Shown here: one piece after another, positions 21,101-31,450 of the stretch | Numbering within the stretch: position 1 is the first letter of the stretch | Layout of the letters: each line of letters starts with the position of its first letter | NCBI GenBank assembly: GCA_029204225.1 | Contig: CM055092.1 | Span: 82,998,212 to 83,062,211, forward strand | Reading direction: 5' to 3' | Source of the DNA: Diphasiastrum complanatum | Lineage: Eukaryota > Streptophyta > Lycopodiopsida > Lycopodiales > Lycopodiaceae | Length of the DNA: 64,000 nt | The notes under the pieces: generated by a model | What the model was told of the DNA's origin: nothing | The model's input: only the letters and a program-made list of their open reading frames with translations | Databases searched by the model: none | Made by a program: the position numbers and the translations under genes

Positions 21101-21867
21101 ACATAAAGCAAGTCAAAAAAATTTGACTTCTAGAAAGTTCCAGACGAATTACCAAGGCCCGAAATTTACCTCCCCGTCCTTTTTTTTTCACTTGCTTGTA
21201 GACGGAGGTCTCACATCTGTTTGGAGACGGAGGTCACGCATCGAACTGAAGCGATGGAGCGGCAATGGAGGTCGTGGATCTGTAGTGGCAAAGGAGGTCA
21301 AACATGGCTGCATTCCATTGAGCGTTGAAGCCTTTCTTAGATGTTGTGATGTTGTTCTCATAGTTGTAAGGTGCTCCTACTCCGCATCATGCTCTGGTTG
21401 TAAACTGAAAGCCTGCAAGAACACAACAACACATAGATCAGTAGCAGATCAGCAAACAACAAGCATTGCCTCATGTTTGATGAATGTAGAAGTCACATAG
21501 ATAATGGAATTTGATTAGCTAACCGTTTTGGGATGCATTTGTTGTTATTTGATACTTGACTGAGAAGGAGTCAACGTAGACAGTTCAAGCATTAGCTAGC
21601 TGTGATCTAAGATTCCCATGGCTTGCTTGAGCTGATTAGTTTTTTTATTATGCTTGTGAATGCAGATTCTGAGAGACCAAGGGAAATAGCAGGAGCTTTG
21701 TGTAATAGTGTGACTTGGTGCACAAAGGTTGCATCTGTGGGATGAGATTTTCTTATCCACTATCATTTCAGAGAGTCATTGACAAGTCCATTGGACCTTT
21801 CACTGGCTATGCAGCATTTGAGGGATGTTTTGTCAGTCTTTGGAGAACTTGCACAACTTTATTCAAG
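21101..21867 (+). other. 5' region of the recombinase element, copy 1
   Basis: Shares CTTCTAGAAAGTTC, a T-tract, CTTGC(A/T)...TAGA and GGAGGTC repeats with the reverse strand of 63300-63520. At 21195-21310 a degenerate repeat of GACGGAGGTC/GATGGAGG is seen. Open frame MGLPRHKASQK... (21087-21500) crosses it but is unrecognised. Probably leader/intron sequence of the element. Confidence 0.45.
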
Positions 21868-21954
21868 CGACAACATAAACATTAAACACATAACCAAAAT
21901 AACATGCAATAAAACTAAAATGCTGATGAAAGAAAGCACCAACTAAAAACTTAC

Positions 21955-22360
21955 AATCACAAAATCATACTTCCCATATGACTTCGGATCACGATGACCA
22001 GATAATAGCATTCCATACTCCACATGTACAAAAGCATCTTCCATCCTAGTAATTCCAACACCCCTACCAGTTTTGTTCGTGATAATCTTATCTTTCAGGT
22101 TAAGCTCACTGATAAGCCGCAATGTCAGAGTCCTCAGCGTATTCCTCCCAACTGGACATTTCAAAAACCAAACAGCATCCGAAGGTTTCCATTTCATGCG
22201 AGGTGTCAAAATTAAAGGACGGGGTCCAAATTCCTCAACAGACCATTGAGGATGATGATTGATAAGGAAATTGTAAGTATCCATAACATCCGTGATACCG
22301 CAATCAACTGCAGACCTATGATATTCAGGACCACAATGAGAAACATCAAAATGCCTATAC
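21955..22360 (-). pseudogene. Recombinase copy 1, exon 3 (K-x-x-R, GH, Tyr boxes)
   Basis: Acceptor AAAATAG|G, donor GATT|GTAAGT. The frame is open for its whole length. It ends in TNKTGRGVGITRM ... SGHRDPKSYGKYD, the C-terminal catalytic boxes. About 21 bases after RYR that are present in copy 2 are deleted. Confidence 0.75.
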
Positions 22361-22469
22361 CTATTTTAGAACAATGACAAAATATCAAAAAAGCCTCCAA
22401 ATAAACTGTAAACACACAAAACAAAATCCTTATAACATACCAAAAACACAACACATATACCATAATTAC

Positions 22470-22852
22470 CTTAGAATGGTACGACCACTTGAATCAGCTA
22501 CTAAACCGAAATCAGTATCATTAAGGCTTCGAAGCTCAGAAGCACCTCGAATAAAAAAATCTCGAGTACAAAAGTAGCCAAATCTAATATTCACACTAGA
22601 AGGACTAGTAGGTTGACATATTTCTTGTAAAAGCATCTTACTTTCCTCGTTAATTGTCAGCACATCACTTTCTTCACACTTTTGCCCAAACCAGCAATAA
22701 ATGAAACAGATTCATCAGTAGCAAGCTTGGCACGATTATATTGAGGATCAATAAGAATGTTAAAATGGATAACAGTAACCCCGGTTTCAAGTACACGTTG
22801 AGCTTGACGAGCACGTATCAATCTACCAATGCCTCCAAATAAGGCTTGAATA
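22470..22852 (-). pseudogene. Recombinase copy 1, exon 2 (catalytic Arg-I region)
   Basis: Acceptor ACTTGCAG, donor CTAAG|GTAATT. It encodes FGGIGRLIRA..., LTINEESKMLLQEIC and FFIRGASELRSLNDTDFGLV. The Arg of IRGASEL sits where the first catalytic arginine lies in recombinase folds. One A of an AAGAAAAGTG run present in copy 3 is missing here, breaking the frame. Confidence 0.7.
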
Positions 22853-23294
22853 CTGCAAGTAATCAAAAACATCTATGAATACACTTGCGACATTTCAACA
22901 GTACATGAACCATTCATGTCATCTCATGCCTAGGTCAATGCAGAGTGGTATTTAGAGGTGATGTATTCATCTAGAGAGAAACGCTTAAGGAGCATGAGAG
23001 AATTCAATGGCTGGCATATCCTGGAATTGGTTGTGAATTTGATCCTATATTGAAGTATAGGATAGCCAGATAGCCTTTGAGACTTTTTGGTAAGCAGTTC
23101 TAGAAGCAGCGAATTCTTGGAGGGAAAGTTGGTGGTATGAGACATTAGTGATTCCAAAGGGAATTTCTCTTGCTAGAATGATTCGATGGTTAGTGAAATG
23201 ATAATACTAACAGAAAAAATCCATGATTAATGCTATCATAGCAAAATAAAGCATGTAATGTAATAACAAAACATGAAAAACGATTTAGCTAGAC

Positions 23295-23814
23295 CTTCTA
23301 GGAGGGTACAATTGTCCATCTTTCTTAGTAACCTGCAATAAAAACAAAGCCAACATCTCCACAAAGTCTTTCATATCTTCATGTTCAGAAAGATCTTCAA
23401 TACTTTCAGCAATATTGAAAACTGCCTCCATTCATCAAAAGCTTTACGAGCCTACATCTTAGCATGCTTACTATTACGTCGACCACCACTATTCACATTA
23501 CTAAGCTCAACAGGATCTATATATCTGAAACAAGAAATTGTACATCTTTCAACAACACAATCTCCATTCACATTATCAATTCCACAATCATTAAAACACA
23601 AATTTTTAGAAACAACATCAAAACAAAAAGGAGTAGAAGAGTCCACAATATCTGCTTCAATGGACAGAGAGGTCTCACAAACAACCTGCATCCTAGGACC
23701 AACATCTTTCAACTCATTATTATCCTGAGATATATGAAGATCAAAAGAAGGACAAGCAATCCCTGTCCCCTCAATGTCAACATCCATCATGTCTGCCATA
23801 GACACTATAAACAA
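23295..23814 (-). pseudogene. Recombinase copy 1, exon 1 (N-terminal and SAM-like region)
   Basis: Starts MFIVSMADMMDVDIEGTG, an acidic, poorly conserved N-terminus open for 120 codons, then a TAG. After it and a one-base shift come EDLSEHEDMKDFVEML and LLQVTKKDGQLYPPR, the KKDG.xYPP signature that precedes the core domain in DUF3504 proteins. The donor is AGAAG|GTCTAG. Confidence 0.65.
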
Positions 23815-24169
23815 AAATATAACCTACAAACTATGCTCCAGAATAACATTACAAGCAAGATATTGCATCTACAATGCCTTCCAAGATAAAGCCTCTACAA
23901 AGTTTTACAACCAATGAAGAACCAAGATACTGCCTCTACAAAGGCTTATAATCAATCAAGAATAGCTTGGAACAAATGAATGACTGAAAGCCTTGAATCA
24001 AAACTAAGAAACTTAGAACCACAGCTATAAAAAAAACTATAAAAGCCCTCAGAATGCAACAAAAAATACCTCAACAAAAGATCACAATAGCAAAAAAAAG
24101 AACTACAGTCTACTGTGCTTAACAGTATGTGGTCCGTAAAATCACATCCAATGCAGTCCATCAATGTGT

Positions 24170-24620
24170 GTAGGTACAATTGTAGTGAAAAAATGGTACA
24201 TGATCGAGCTATCCAGCACATAATATCAGGAGAGACATGGAATGGGAAGGCATTGTGATTTGAGGATGCATTGCAGTAGGAACAAGAGAAGTATTCTAAA
24301 GATAAAGAGGCTGAAATGCATCCCATTTGTAGCACTTCTAATGATACCATTTCCAAGAAAGAAGCAGTGGGGATTAGAAATGTTTTTGATGACAATTATG
24401 TTGGTGTTGAAGGTTATGGGGCGATTAAAGTTGTTGTAGCAGATAACGAGACAATTGAAGTTGCTTCAATGAAAAATGTGAATGATTGTACATATTTCAA
24501 AGAGGATGCTGATTTTTGGAATAGCGTAGATGGGCAAATTGCCATGGAAGATGAAATGAAAAAGTATCAGGATAAATTAGATTCTATCTTTTCTAATGTT
24601 GGTAGCTATCCGTGTTGATC
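24170..24620 (+). pseudogene. 3' segment of the recombinase element, inverted relative to copy 1
   Basis: Plus-strand frame from about 24316 to 24618 reads MHPICSTSNDTISKKEAVGI ... FKEDADFWNSVDGQIAMEDE and KKYQDKLDSIFSNVG. The region 49880-50395 carries the same segment on the minus strand, directly after that copy's recombinase exon and in the same orientation. Here the recombinase block is on the opposite strand, so one of the two parts has been flipped. Function of this acidic, lysine-rich C-terminal part is unknown. Confidence 0.65.
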
Positions 24621-24822
24621 ATCAGTTTCACAATCTGAATAATTGCAACATTACTCTTAGTCTTGGTGATTCTGTTTCTGCTGCTGAAACTTGAAAGCTT
24701 TTGTCTCCAAGTAGTAGGTAGATAATTTCTTGAAGAGATTAGCATCAGACTATTGACAATGGCATAAGTTGATGTCTAGTTTTTGATGCTACATGAATAG
24801 AAATTTCATATGCACCTTATTT

Positions 24823-24890
24823 CAGATTTCAGATTTTAGATTTCAGATTTCAGATGAATACAGATTTTAGATTTCAAATTTCAGATTTTG
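24823..24890. repeat. CAGATTT(C/T) short tandem repeat
   Basis: About eight imperfect copies of a 7-8-base unit, downstream of the inverted recombinase-element segment. Confidence 0.8.
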
Positions 24891-25796
24891 CATGCTACAG
24901 AATTTTATACGCATAGGCATTTAATTTACAAAATTTATAGAATTTTTAAAGTTGTTTTTACATAATTTTCACAGTTGTTTATCATCAGATTTAGTAGAGT
25001 CAAAGCTATTTGTAGACTTGCATGCAATCGTTAGAAATAGTATTTCTTTCAAAAGAAGAGACCTTCGTTACACAGATTGCAAAGCATGTAGGAAACTAGT
25101 TAGTACCACGCTCCGCAAACTTTTATATTTATTAGAAAGAAAGAGGAATTTGGAGAAATTGAGATGGAATATGGCTTCCTTAGTGCAAAAGCGTGTTGCT
25201 TTGTCTTTCAATTTTCCCTCTCGCCTATTTCAATTTCTTTGCTCAAGGAGAAAACAAAGAAATGAGCAGAGAGAGGAGCTAAATTATTGTAAAGATCCAT
25301 CACATATGGACAAACTGGAAGGGACATGCAATGGTGAATAGCGAAAAAAAATTCAGCAAAAAATCTTCGTGAGACACTTTCGATGGTGTTTCCTGAATTG
25401 GACTTCGAGATCTTTGCAATCACTTTTCAAAGGACTATGTTCTGTGAAAATTAATGCTTTAGATGTCAATTGTTACTAGTTAGCCTTGACATATATTCTT
25501 GTTGTTTTATTGAATGTTTTATTATCTCTTGTTTCTTGGTTAGTGTCAGTTGGAGGGTTTAGTAGTCTAATTCTAAACTGAATCTACCTTGCAAGAAACC
25601 AAAACTCTGATTTGGTTCGACATTCCAAACTGAAAATTGATCTGTCATAGTACTAATTATTGAAGATCCAATAGTCATAACCCTACAATTAGTTATGATA
25701 TGTTTCAAACAAGTCAAAGTAAATTCAAATATGTAGTGATTGGAAAGTAGCTATTGAAGCTTTTTGTTGGGAAATCATTGTTGGAGTAGTGAATAA
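24891..25796. other. No recognised feature
   Basis: AT-rich. A basic plus-strand frame at 24952-25341 (arginine-, lysine- and leucine-rich) has no recognisable domain and no supporting homolog in the window. Confidence 0.4.
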
Positions 25797-26456
25797 CTAA
25801 GTGTCGTCACTATGAAACACCTCATCTTTTCTCTTTAAGAGATACACCCAACAAAATCTACTAAACTCATTAATAAAAGTCACATACATCTTAGCACCTC
25901 CATTGCTAATTGTAGTAATACCATGAATATCCAATTGCACAAGCTGAAAAGGCTTACTTGACCTTGACGTAGATCTCTTGTAAGGTAACCTATGTGACTT
26001 TGATAGAGCACATTGCTCACAAACATGATTCAAGCTTGTTAAAGAGTTGGAAAGACCAAAAACAACTTGCCTCTTAGCCATCACCTCCAATGACTTGTAG
26101 TTGAGATGCCCCAATCTCTTGTGCCATACCTCTTGCATTGAAAATTGCTCATTTTCCATACATCCAACTTGGTTAGCAACAACACAAGCATCAAGTTTGA
26201 ACAACTTACCTTGCCTATTCCCTTTTGCAATCAATTCATCCTCCTTTTTGATCAAACAAGCATCACCATCAAACTTCGCTTTGAGTCCCTTGTCAGGCAT
26301 TTGACTCACACTAATAAGGTTTTTAGTGATAGATGGAGTGAACAAAACATCCTTCAAATTCATATTCCTATTAGTAGAGAGGGAAATAAGAATTGTGCCA
26401 ATCCCTTTGATTGCACATTCACCATCATTGGCCATGTAGATCAGCTTCTTTGTCAT
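25797..26456 (-). pseudogene. Copia pol fragment: protease end, GAG-pre-integrase, integrase start
   Basis: A 219-codon open frame. It opens HMTKKLIYMAN and contains the protease-to-integrase linker DVLFTPSITKNLISVSQM, then the GAG-pre-integrase zinc motif HKRLGHLNYKSL ... CEQCALSKSHR, then the integrase core start LVQLDIHG ... VTFINEFSRFCWVYLLKRKD. This is standard copia order. It stops soon after KRKDEVFHSDD. Its upstream half is replaced exactly at HMT by the LTR of the neighbouring element. Confidence 0.9.
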
Positions 26457-26989
26457 GTGCCAACATCTAATCCATTCAAAAACATCAAATTACAATGGAA
26501 AAACAAGAAATCAAGAAAATAAGCCAAAAATCAAGAAACTAGACAAAAGTAGCAAACCTTATAGGCAAAGTAAGGTATCATTATTCATGATTATTGATCA
26601 TTCAAAGGATAGGGCCTAATTCTAGAGCATGATCATAGCTCTCATGTGATTTTAGACACGAACCACTTTCTCCATCAAGAAAGCTCTCAAAGAGAAGCTT
26701 CAAGTTCACTTAAAACTCAAAATTACAAAATGAACAATAGCCTCCAAATTTAGCACGACCTCAGCTATTTATAGTGGTCATTTGTGTCTCTACTATGAGT
26801 TTGGGGCCTTATTTGGCAAATTTGGGCCTTACAACCAATATTACAAGTCCGCTATTCACAAATATAATGAGGTTGTTTAAGCCTCTTTATTAACAATCCT
26901 AATGACTAATTCTAGTCTAATTTAGCTCCATGGCTAAATTTAGCTATTCATTAATAAGCTCATGGGCTAACTACATGCAGCACATGACA
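26451..26989 (-). repeat. 3' LTR with perfect TGTCATGTG/CACATGACA ends
   Basis: 539 bp with 9-base perfect terminal inverted repeats. The interior is nearly identical to 29232-29721 (AATTACAATGGAAAAACAAG, GTTTGGGGCCTTATTTGGC). On its low-coordinate side it runs straight into the copia frame HMTKK. Confidence 0.85.
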
Positions 26990-27002
26990 CTCCCCCCTAC
27001 TT
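26990..27002 (-). promoter_or_regulatory. Polypurine tract
   Basis: AAGTAGGGGGGAG on the minus strand immediately before the TG of the 3' LTR, the plus-strand priming site of reverse transcription. Confidence 0.8.
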
Positions 27003-29207
27003 AAGCATTTTTAATGTCCTCAAAAATGAAGACCATGTAGTTCTTTGTTGAGTGCCATGTTTCAGGAATCCTTCAGGGGAAGTCGAAAAATATTTGGCCA
27101 CCTTGAATAAGAGACATCTTTCCATGTATTATTCTCATAAATGGCCATCTTTTGCTCATCGAATTTTATTGCCTCAGGTTCAGCTTTCAGCTTATTGTTG
27201 TAGAACAAGGTTGCAGCGGAACTTCTTTGGAAAAACCTTGATCTACAAACTGATCCCATAGATTTAATAAGATCACTAAAGAAGAGATGGATGAAACATA
27301 TGATTGCCTCAAGTTGCATTAGTTCTGTATGAGTTGACAGGATCCCAGCAATTGGACATTTGATAGTCTTCTTCCTCAGTATCTACCTATCGGGTAGGCT
27401 ACCCAATTCCTGATGCCTCCTTCTTTGTCCCTGCATCTGGTGTTGTTGCCTTATGTACCGTTTCATAGTGAAGGATCTTGATTTCATTTTGAAGCTCCAT
27501 TGCATTTAATAAATCCAAACATTCCACATTCGAATTCATCAAATCTCATGCAGTGAAAGGATCTTTCTGGTCATCGGTACACAGGAAATTTGATAGTCTC
27601 AAATTCAGTTCCCATGCCAATCTGTTTTTCTTGTTGATATGATTGATGATAACACAAAGAAGATTGGATGATTTTGCACCAATTTCTTCTGTCAATATCA
27701 CATTGGATTCATTAGTTGGCGGTTCGGTGCTTATTTGCTTCAGATCTTGATATGTGTATCTAATTATTGACTTTTGAAGCAATGTTAATATCAAATTCAT
27801 CATCAAAAAGCTCATTGTTGTATTGGTATTTGAATTTTGAATCAGTGTTGTACCACTCAATTGATCCATGTTCAGGAATAATTCCATATAGATCATTATC
27901 AATAGTATGGTCATAACCATTGATTCATCATCCAATTCTCATATGTAGAGGGCAAGCTTGAAAGCAATGTCATGATTGCATCTTGATTGATAGCGGCCAT
28001 CTGTTGCAAGAGATTCTTAAACTGGTCAATGTGACTCTAAAGAGAATCACCATTTGACATCTTGAGTGTGAAGAATTTCCTTCGTAGGTGTAACTTAGTA
28101 GTTACGTCCTCACGTCATATAGTGAGTTTTGGATGTTCCAAACTTCTTTTGAAGTTCCGGCTTCAGCTATGTGGCCAATTTGAGTATCTGATATGTTGAG
28201 GATGATGAGCGCAAAAGCTTTACCATCCATGGAATAGAGCGTAATTCTTGACAATAGGACTGCACTCCATGATTTTAATCGCAGTTGTAGAAGTTCACTC
28301 TACTCATAATATTCCTCTTTATTTTGACCTTCAACTTGATCATTACAACTATCGAACAAGACTTTATATGGATTCTCAAATTGGCCTTGTCCATTGGTGC
28401 TTTCATGATATTGTTTTGTCTCTATGGAAGATAGATCGATAAGAATTTTATTTTCTTCCTCGAAATCATCAACTTCATCAGAAGATTCATGATCTTGTTT
28501 GCTCAAAACATCTTGATCGATATATGTCTTTGGCTTGGAAGTTTGCCCTTGGACTAGAAGGAACGTTGTTTCGTAGACATCAACAGTGGTACACAATTCA
28601 GGATTAGCAGTTTGAATAGCAGTTGGTTGTTGTGGAATACCAGCCAATTGCAAGATAGAGCGACCATCTTGTTGTACATTTCTTCCCATCTTCGCTCTAA
28701 TCTTTCTTGTAATTGTTGTCATGTTTGTTTCGTTTGTTCGGTACTATCCTATATGGTAGTTAAAAGTGTACCTAATATGTCCTTTGTTCCGCTAGTCACT
28801 TTATTGATAGTAGGGTCTACATTATTACTTGATTTTGCATGAATGCTGACCCGTTGTTGTTGAGTTGATGGCGTTAGATTTCCCACAATATTGACGTAGG
28901 GACCAGAAATTGTCGCTCCACTTCCCACAGTCATATTCTTTCCCTGGGCATCGAAATGAGAGGTGAGAGGAGTGAATCTTTGGAATGAAAACACTAAAAT
29001 GGCCATAGCTTGGTCATTATAGCTCCAAATCAGAAAATCTCAATACCTCTTGAAAGCTAAAAGAGATATATACTAATCTACAACAAGAAACTACACAAAA
29101 AGAAAAAGAGGATTAATGGTCAAAAATTGAATCAAAACTTGCTGGAAATCATACGAACAAGAAACTCCACCAAATTTAACAAAATCCATCAAATCTGATG
29201 GGGAAAG
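27003..29207 (-). pseudogene. Interior of the gag-only element
   Basis: Minus-strand frames at 29006-28749, 28722-28300 and 27935-27546 are parts of a broken polyprotein. The segment 28230-27930 resembles copia gag (UBN2-like): AKxFALIILNISD..., AGTSKEVWNIQNSLY, then MVIL and LTSLRIS-type positions across frameshifts. The acidic segment at 28300-28500 (SSDEVDDFEEENK) has no known domain. No catalytic pol motifs were found. Confidence 0.55.
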
Positions 29208-29215
29208 GATCTAAT

Positions 29216-29227
29216 GCTCTGATACCA
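29216..29227 (-). promoter_or_regulatory. Primer binding site TGGTATCAGAGC
   Basis: A perfect initiator tRNA-Met PBS, four bases downstream of the 5' LTR end CACATGACA. Confidence 0.85.
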
Positions 29228-29231
29228 AAAT

Positions 29232-29721
29232 TGTCATGTGCCAATCTTAACATTAAAACATCTAATCCATTCATAAACATCAAATTACAATGGAAAAACA
29301 AGAAATCAAGAAAATAAGCCAAAAATCAAGAAACTAGACAAAAGTAGCAAACCTTCACCAAAATAGGCAAAGTAATCATTATTCATGATTATTGATCATT
29401 CAAAGGATAGGGCCTGATTCTAGAGCATGATCATAGCTCTCATGTGATTTTAGGCACATGAACCACTTTTTCCATCAAGAAGCTCTCAAAGAGAAGCTTC
29501 AAGGTCACTTAAAACTCAAAATTACAAAATGAATAGTAGCCTCCAAATTTAGCACAACCTCAAATTGTATAGTGATCATTTGTGCCTCTACTATGAGTTT
29601 GGGGCCTTATTTGGCTAATTTGGGCCTTACAACCAATATTACAAGTCCTCTATTCACAAATATAACGAGGTTGTTCGAGCCTCTTTATTAACAATCCTAA
29701 TGACTAATTCTAGTCTAATTT
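29232..29721 (-). repeat. 5' LTR, truncated at its outer end
   Basis: Matches the 3' LTR until TCTAATTT, after which similarity stops. The last ~65 bases, including the outer TGTCATGTG terminus, are missing, so no target-site duplication can be tested. Confidence 0.8.
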
Positions 29722-30640
29722 GAAGAAACAAGATGTTTCGAGCCACAAAGCTTTGCTAACTTTTGAGCTCATGTCTACACAAACGCAAGGGAACTGCCCA
29801 AACGCGCAGATTAAAGCTTCGAGGACTGAGGATACTCGAAGATGAAGATCAAATGTTCGTGGACCCAAAGAGGCTCAATGGCGAAGCCGAAGGCCGAAGA
29901 ACACACAAAGGTGAAGAAGACTCGAACACCTAAAGGTAGCGGATCTTCATGCTCCAAGTACAAAGAAAATCAAGAAAGTACCAGGGGGACATATCCCTCT
30001 ATGGATGATGCTAAAGGCCTAGCTTGATGCAAGTTCATTCTATTAAAACGAGTACCAAAATGGCCTCTAGTCCTAGCCCAAGTTGTTCAGAAGGACAACA
30101 TGATGGCTTAAATCTATTGATTCTTATGACAGTGTCAAAAGCAATAGGTGTGTCAAAGGCATGATTCTTGTGTAAAACAACTAATTGGCAAGTATTGACT
30201 TTAGCATCAATAAGATGGGCAAGAGCAATCCATAGTTCAATAGAGACAGGTGCTAAAAATTCATAGAGGGAAAGCACCATTATTTGTAAGCAATTCTGGT
30301 ATATTTGAACTCAATGGTATGAGCAGAAACCACAGGCACTTGGCAGAACTCGAAAGATGATTGATTGTCCACTTCACGAATTTCTTGTGAAAAAGGATTC
30401 AAGTTGGGAGGCACTATCATCATCAAGGTCATCAATGAAGATCAAGGGGTGTGGCGTAAGAAGAGGCTTAGTGGTAGTAGGAGTATTAGCAGTCAAAGCA
30501 CCATTTTCTTTTTCTAAACAAGCAAATATCTTTCAAATATGAAAGTTGCAAAATATTTTTTTGTCGGCAATACTATCAACATAACTGGGGGAGGGTTGAA
30601 AAAAATGCTCTCAACAAAGTTCAGAGTATTATTTTTTTTA
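29722..30640. other. No recognised feature
   Basis: Mixed composition. Lysine/serine-rich open frame MKIKCSWTQRGSMAKPK... (29842-30027) is unrecognised. Confidence 0.4.
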
Positions 30641-31450
30641 ATATAATCCATTTAAATTTTAATCCAATTCATAGTTGTCATAAGATCAACGAGGCAAAAG
30701 ATTCCATCATCAGGATTAGCAGCATCACATGTAGCCTTATCAGTAGAAACGATAAGTATGTGAACCTCAATAGCTTTCCTCATGCAACAAATGACAGTTT
30801 GAAAAGGGGTTAGGAGGAGGAAGGAGATCCCCATAACCAAGTGGAACTGTGTCATGACACCATCTTGTGGACTAAAACATGAAACAGACGTAGTTAGCCA
30901 TAAAATACAAGTAAAAGTAAAGGTTGGTACTACCCCGGCCAAAAGGTAGTCGGGGTTACATCTTAAAAAGATGCAGAGAGAGAGTAAAAGGATTTCACAT
31001 AGTCCCTCTTGACAAGTCAAGACCAAATCCTTTGAACCCTTTAATTTATAGCATAACTAATAAAAAATAAGTTATATAAAGTCTTACAATACAAGGTACC
31101 GTAAAGCGAAGCAAGTTTTAGGACACTCAACTGTTATCTGCCACCATCTCACAAAACACAACCGCACGAGTTAGTTACGTGAGAAAGACATGTGTCACAG
31201 CTGAGCATCAGTTGTTATCCTTGTCCAAACAAGATTCACCACTTTATCAACACAACTGTAATTAAACATTATACGTCCAATCTTCCCTACCATGACTTAA
31301 ATTATCAGCACTACATTCTGCCCTAAAACGAAACCGTATCAGGGCAGATGTCATACTGATCAGTATAAGGGTGAAGTGAATATATTAAGTTCACATTAGC
31401 ATTCCACATACATATTAAGAAGCTATTATGCAATACACAGTGTACAAAGA
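30640..31450 (-). mobile_element. Copia-like 5' end fragment, copy A
   Basis: Diverged match in the same orientation to 33460-34330. Gag-like minus-strand frame with TDKATCDAANPDDGIFCLVD and, upstream, a PBS-like ATGGTGTCATGAC next to GTCCACAAG. The leader contains TGCCACCATC and CAGTTGTTATCC blocks shared with copy B. No enzyme domains are seen. Confidence 0.5.

Larger units (their letters stand above)
21955..23814 (-). pseudogene. Tyrosine-recombinase-like protein gene (DUF3504/Crypton type), copy 1, decayed
   Basis: Three exons join by GT/AG sites: 23814-23295, 22852-22470 and 22360-21955. Exon 1 encodes a variable N-terminus, then KAFDEWR and FLLQVTKKDGQLYPPR. Exon 2 has IQALFGGIGRLIRARQAQ and FFIRGASELRSLNDTDF. 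Exon 3 has FDVSHCGPEYHRSAVDCG, CPVGRNTLR, TNKTGRGVGITRM and SGHRDPKSYGKYD. The pattern R...K-x-x-R...GH...Y fits tyrosine recombinases, with Lys in place of the usual box-II His. In such enzymes the Tyr attacks DNA during site-specific recombination. Damage: in-frame TAG near 23449, a frameshift near 23410, and a one-base deletion near 22668 that copy 3 does not share. Family assignment is by motif recognition without a search. Confidence 0.72.
26451..29721 (-). mobile_element. Gag-only LTR retrotransposon (TR-GAG-like), minus strand
   Basis: Two LTR copies in the same orientation (5' copy 29232-29721, truncated; 3' copy 26451-26989) flank about 2.2 kb. The 5' LTR is followed by a tRNA-iMet PBS and the 3' LTR is preceded by a polypurine tract, so the polarity is clear. 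The interior shows only gag-like sequence, with no protease, integrase or RT. It would depend on another copia element for enzymes. Several frameshifts make it inactive now. Confidence 0.8.

Noticed and set aside
23464-23889. 141-codon plus-strand frame
   Set aside because: Antisense to the recombinase exon 1, which has recognisable downstream motifs; the plus frame is Ile/Thr/Asn-rich with no motif.
24952-25341. Basic 129-codon plus-strand frame as a gene
   Set aside because: No domain, no second copy in the window and no splice context; retained only as unassigned sequence.
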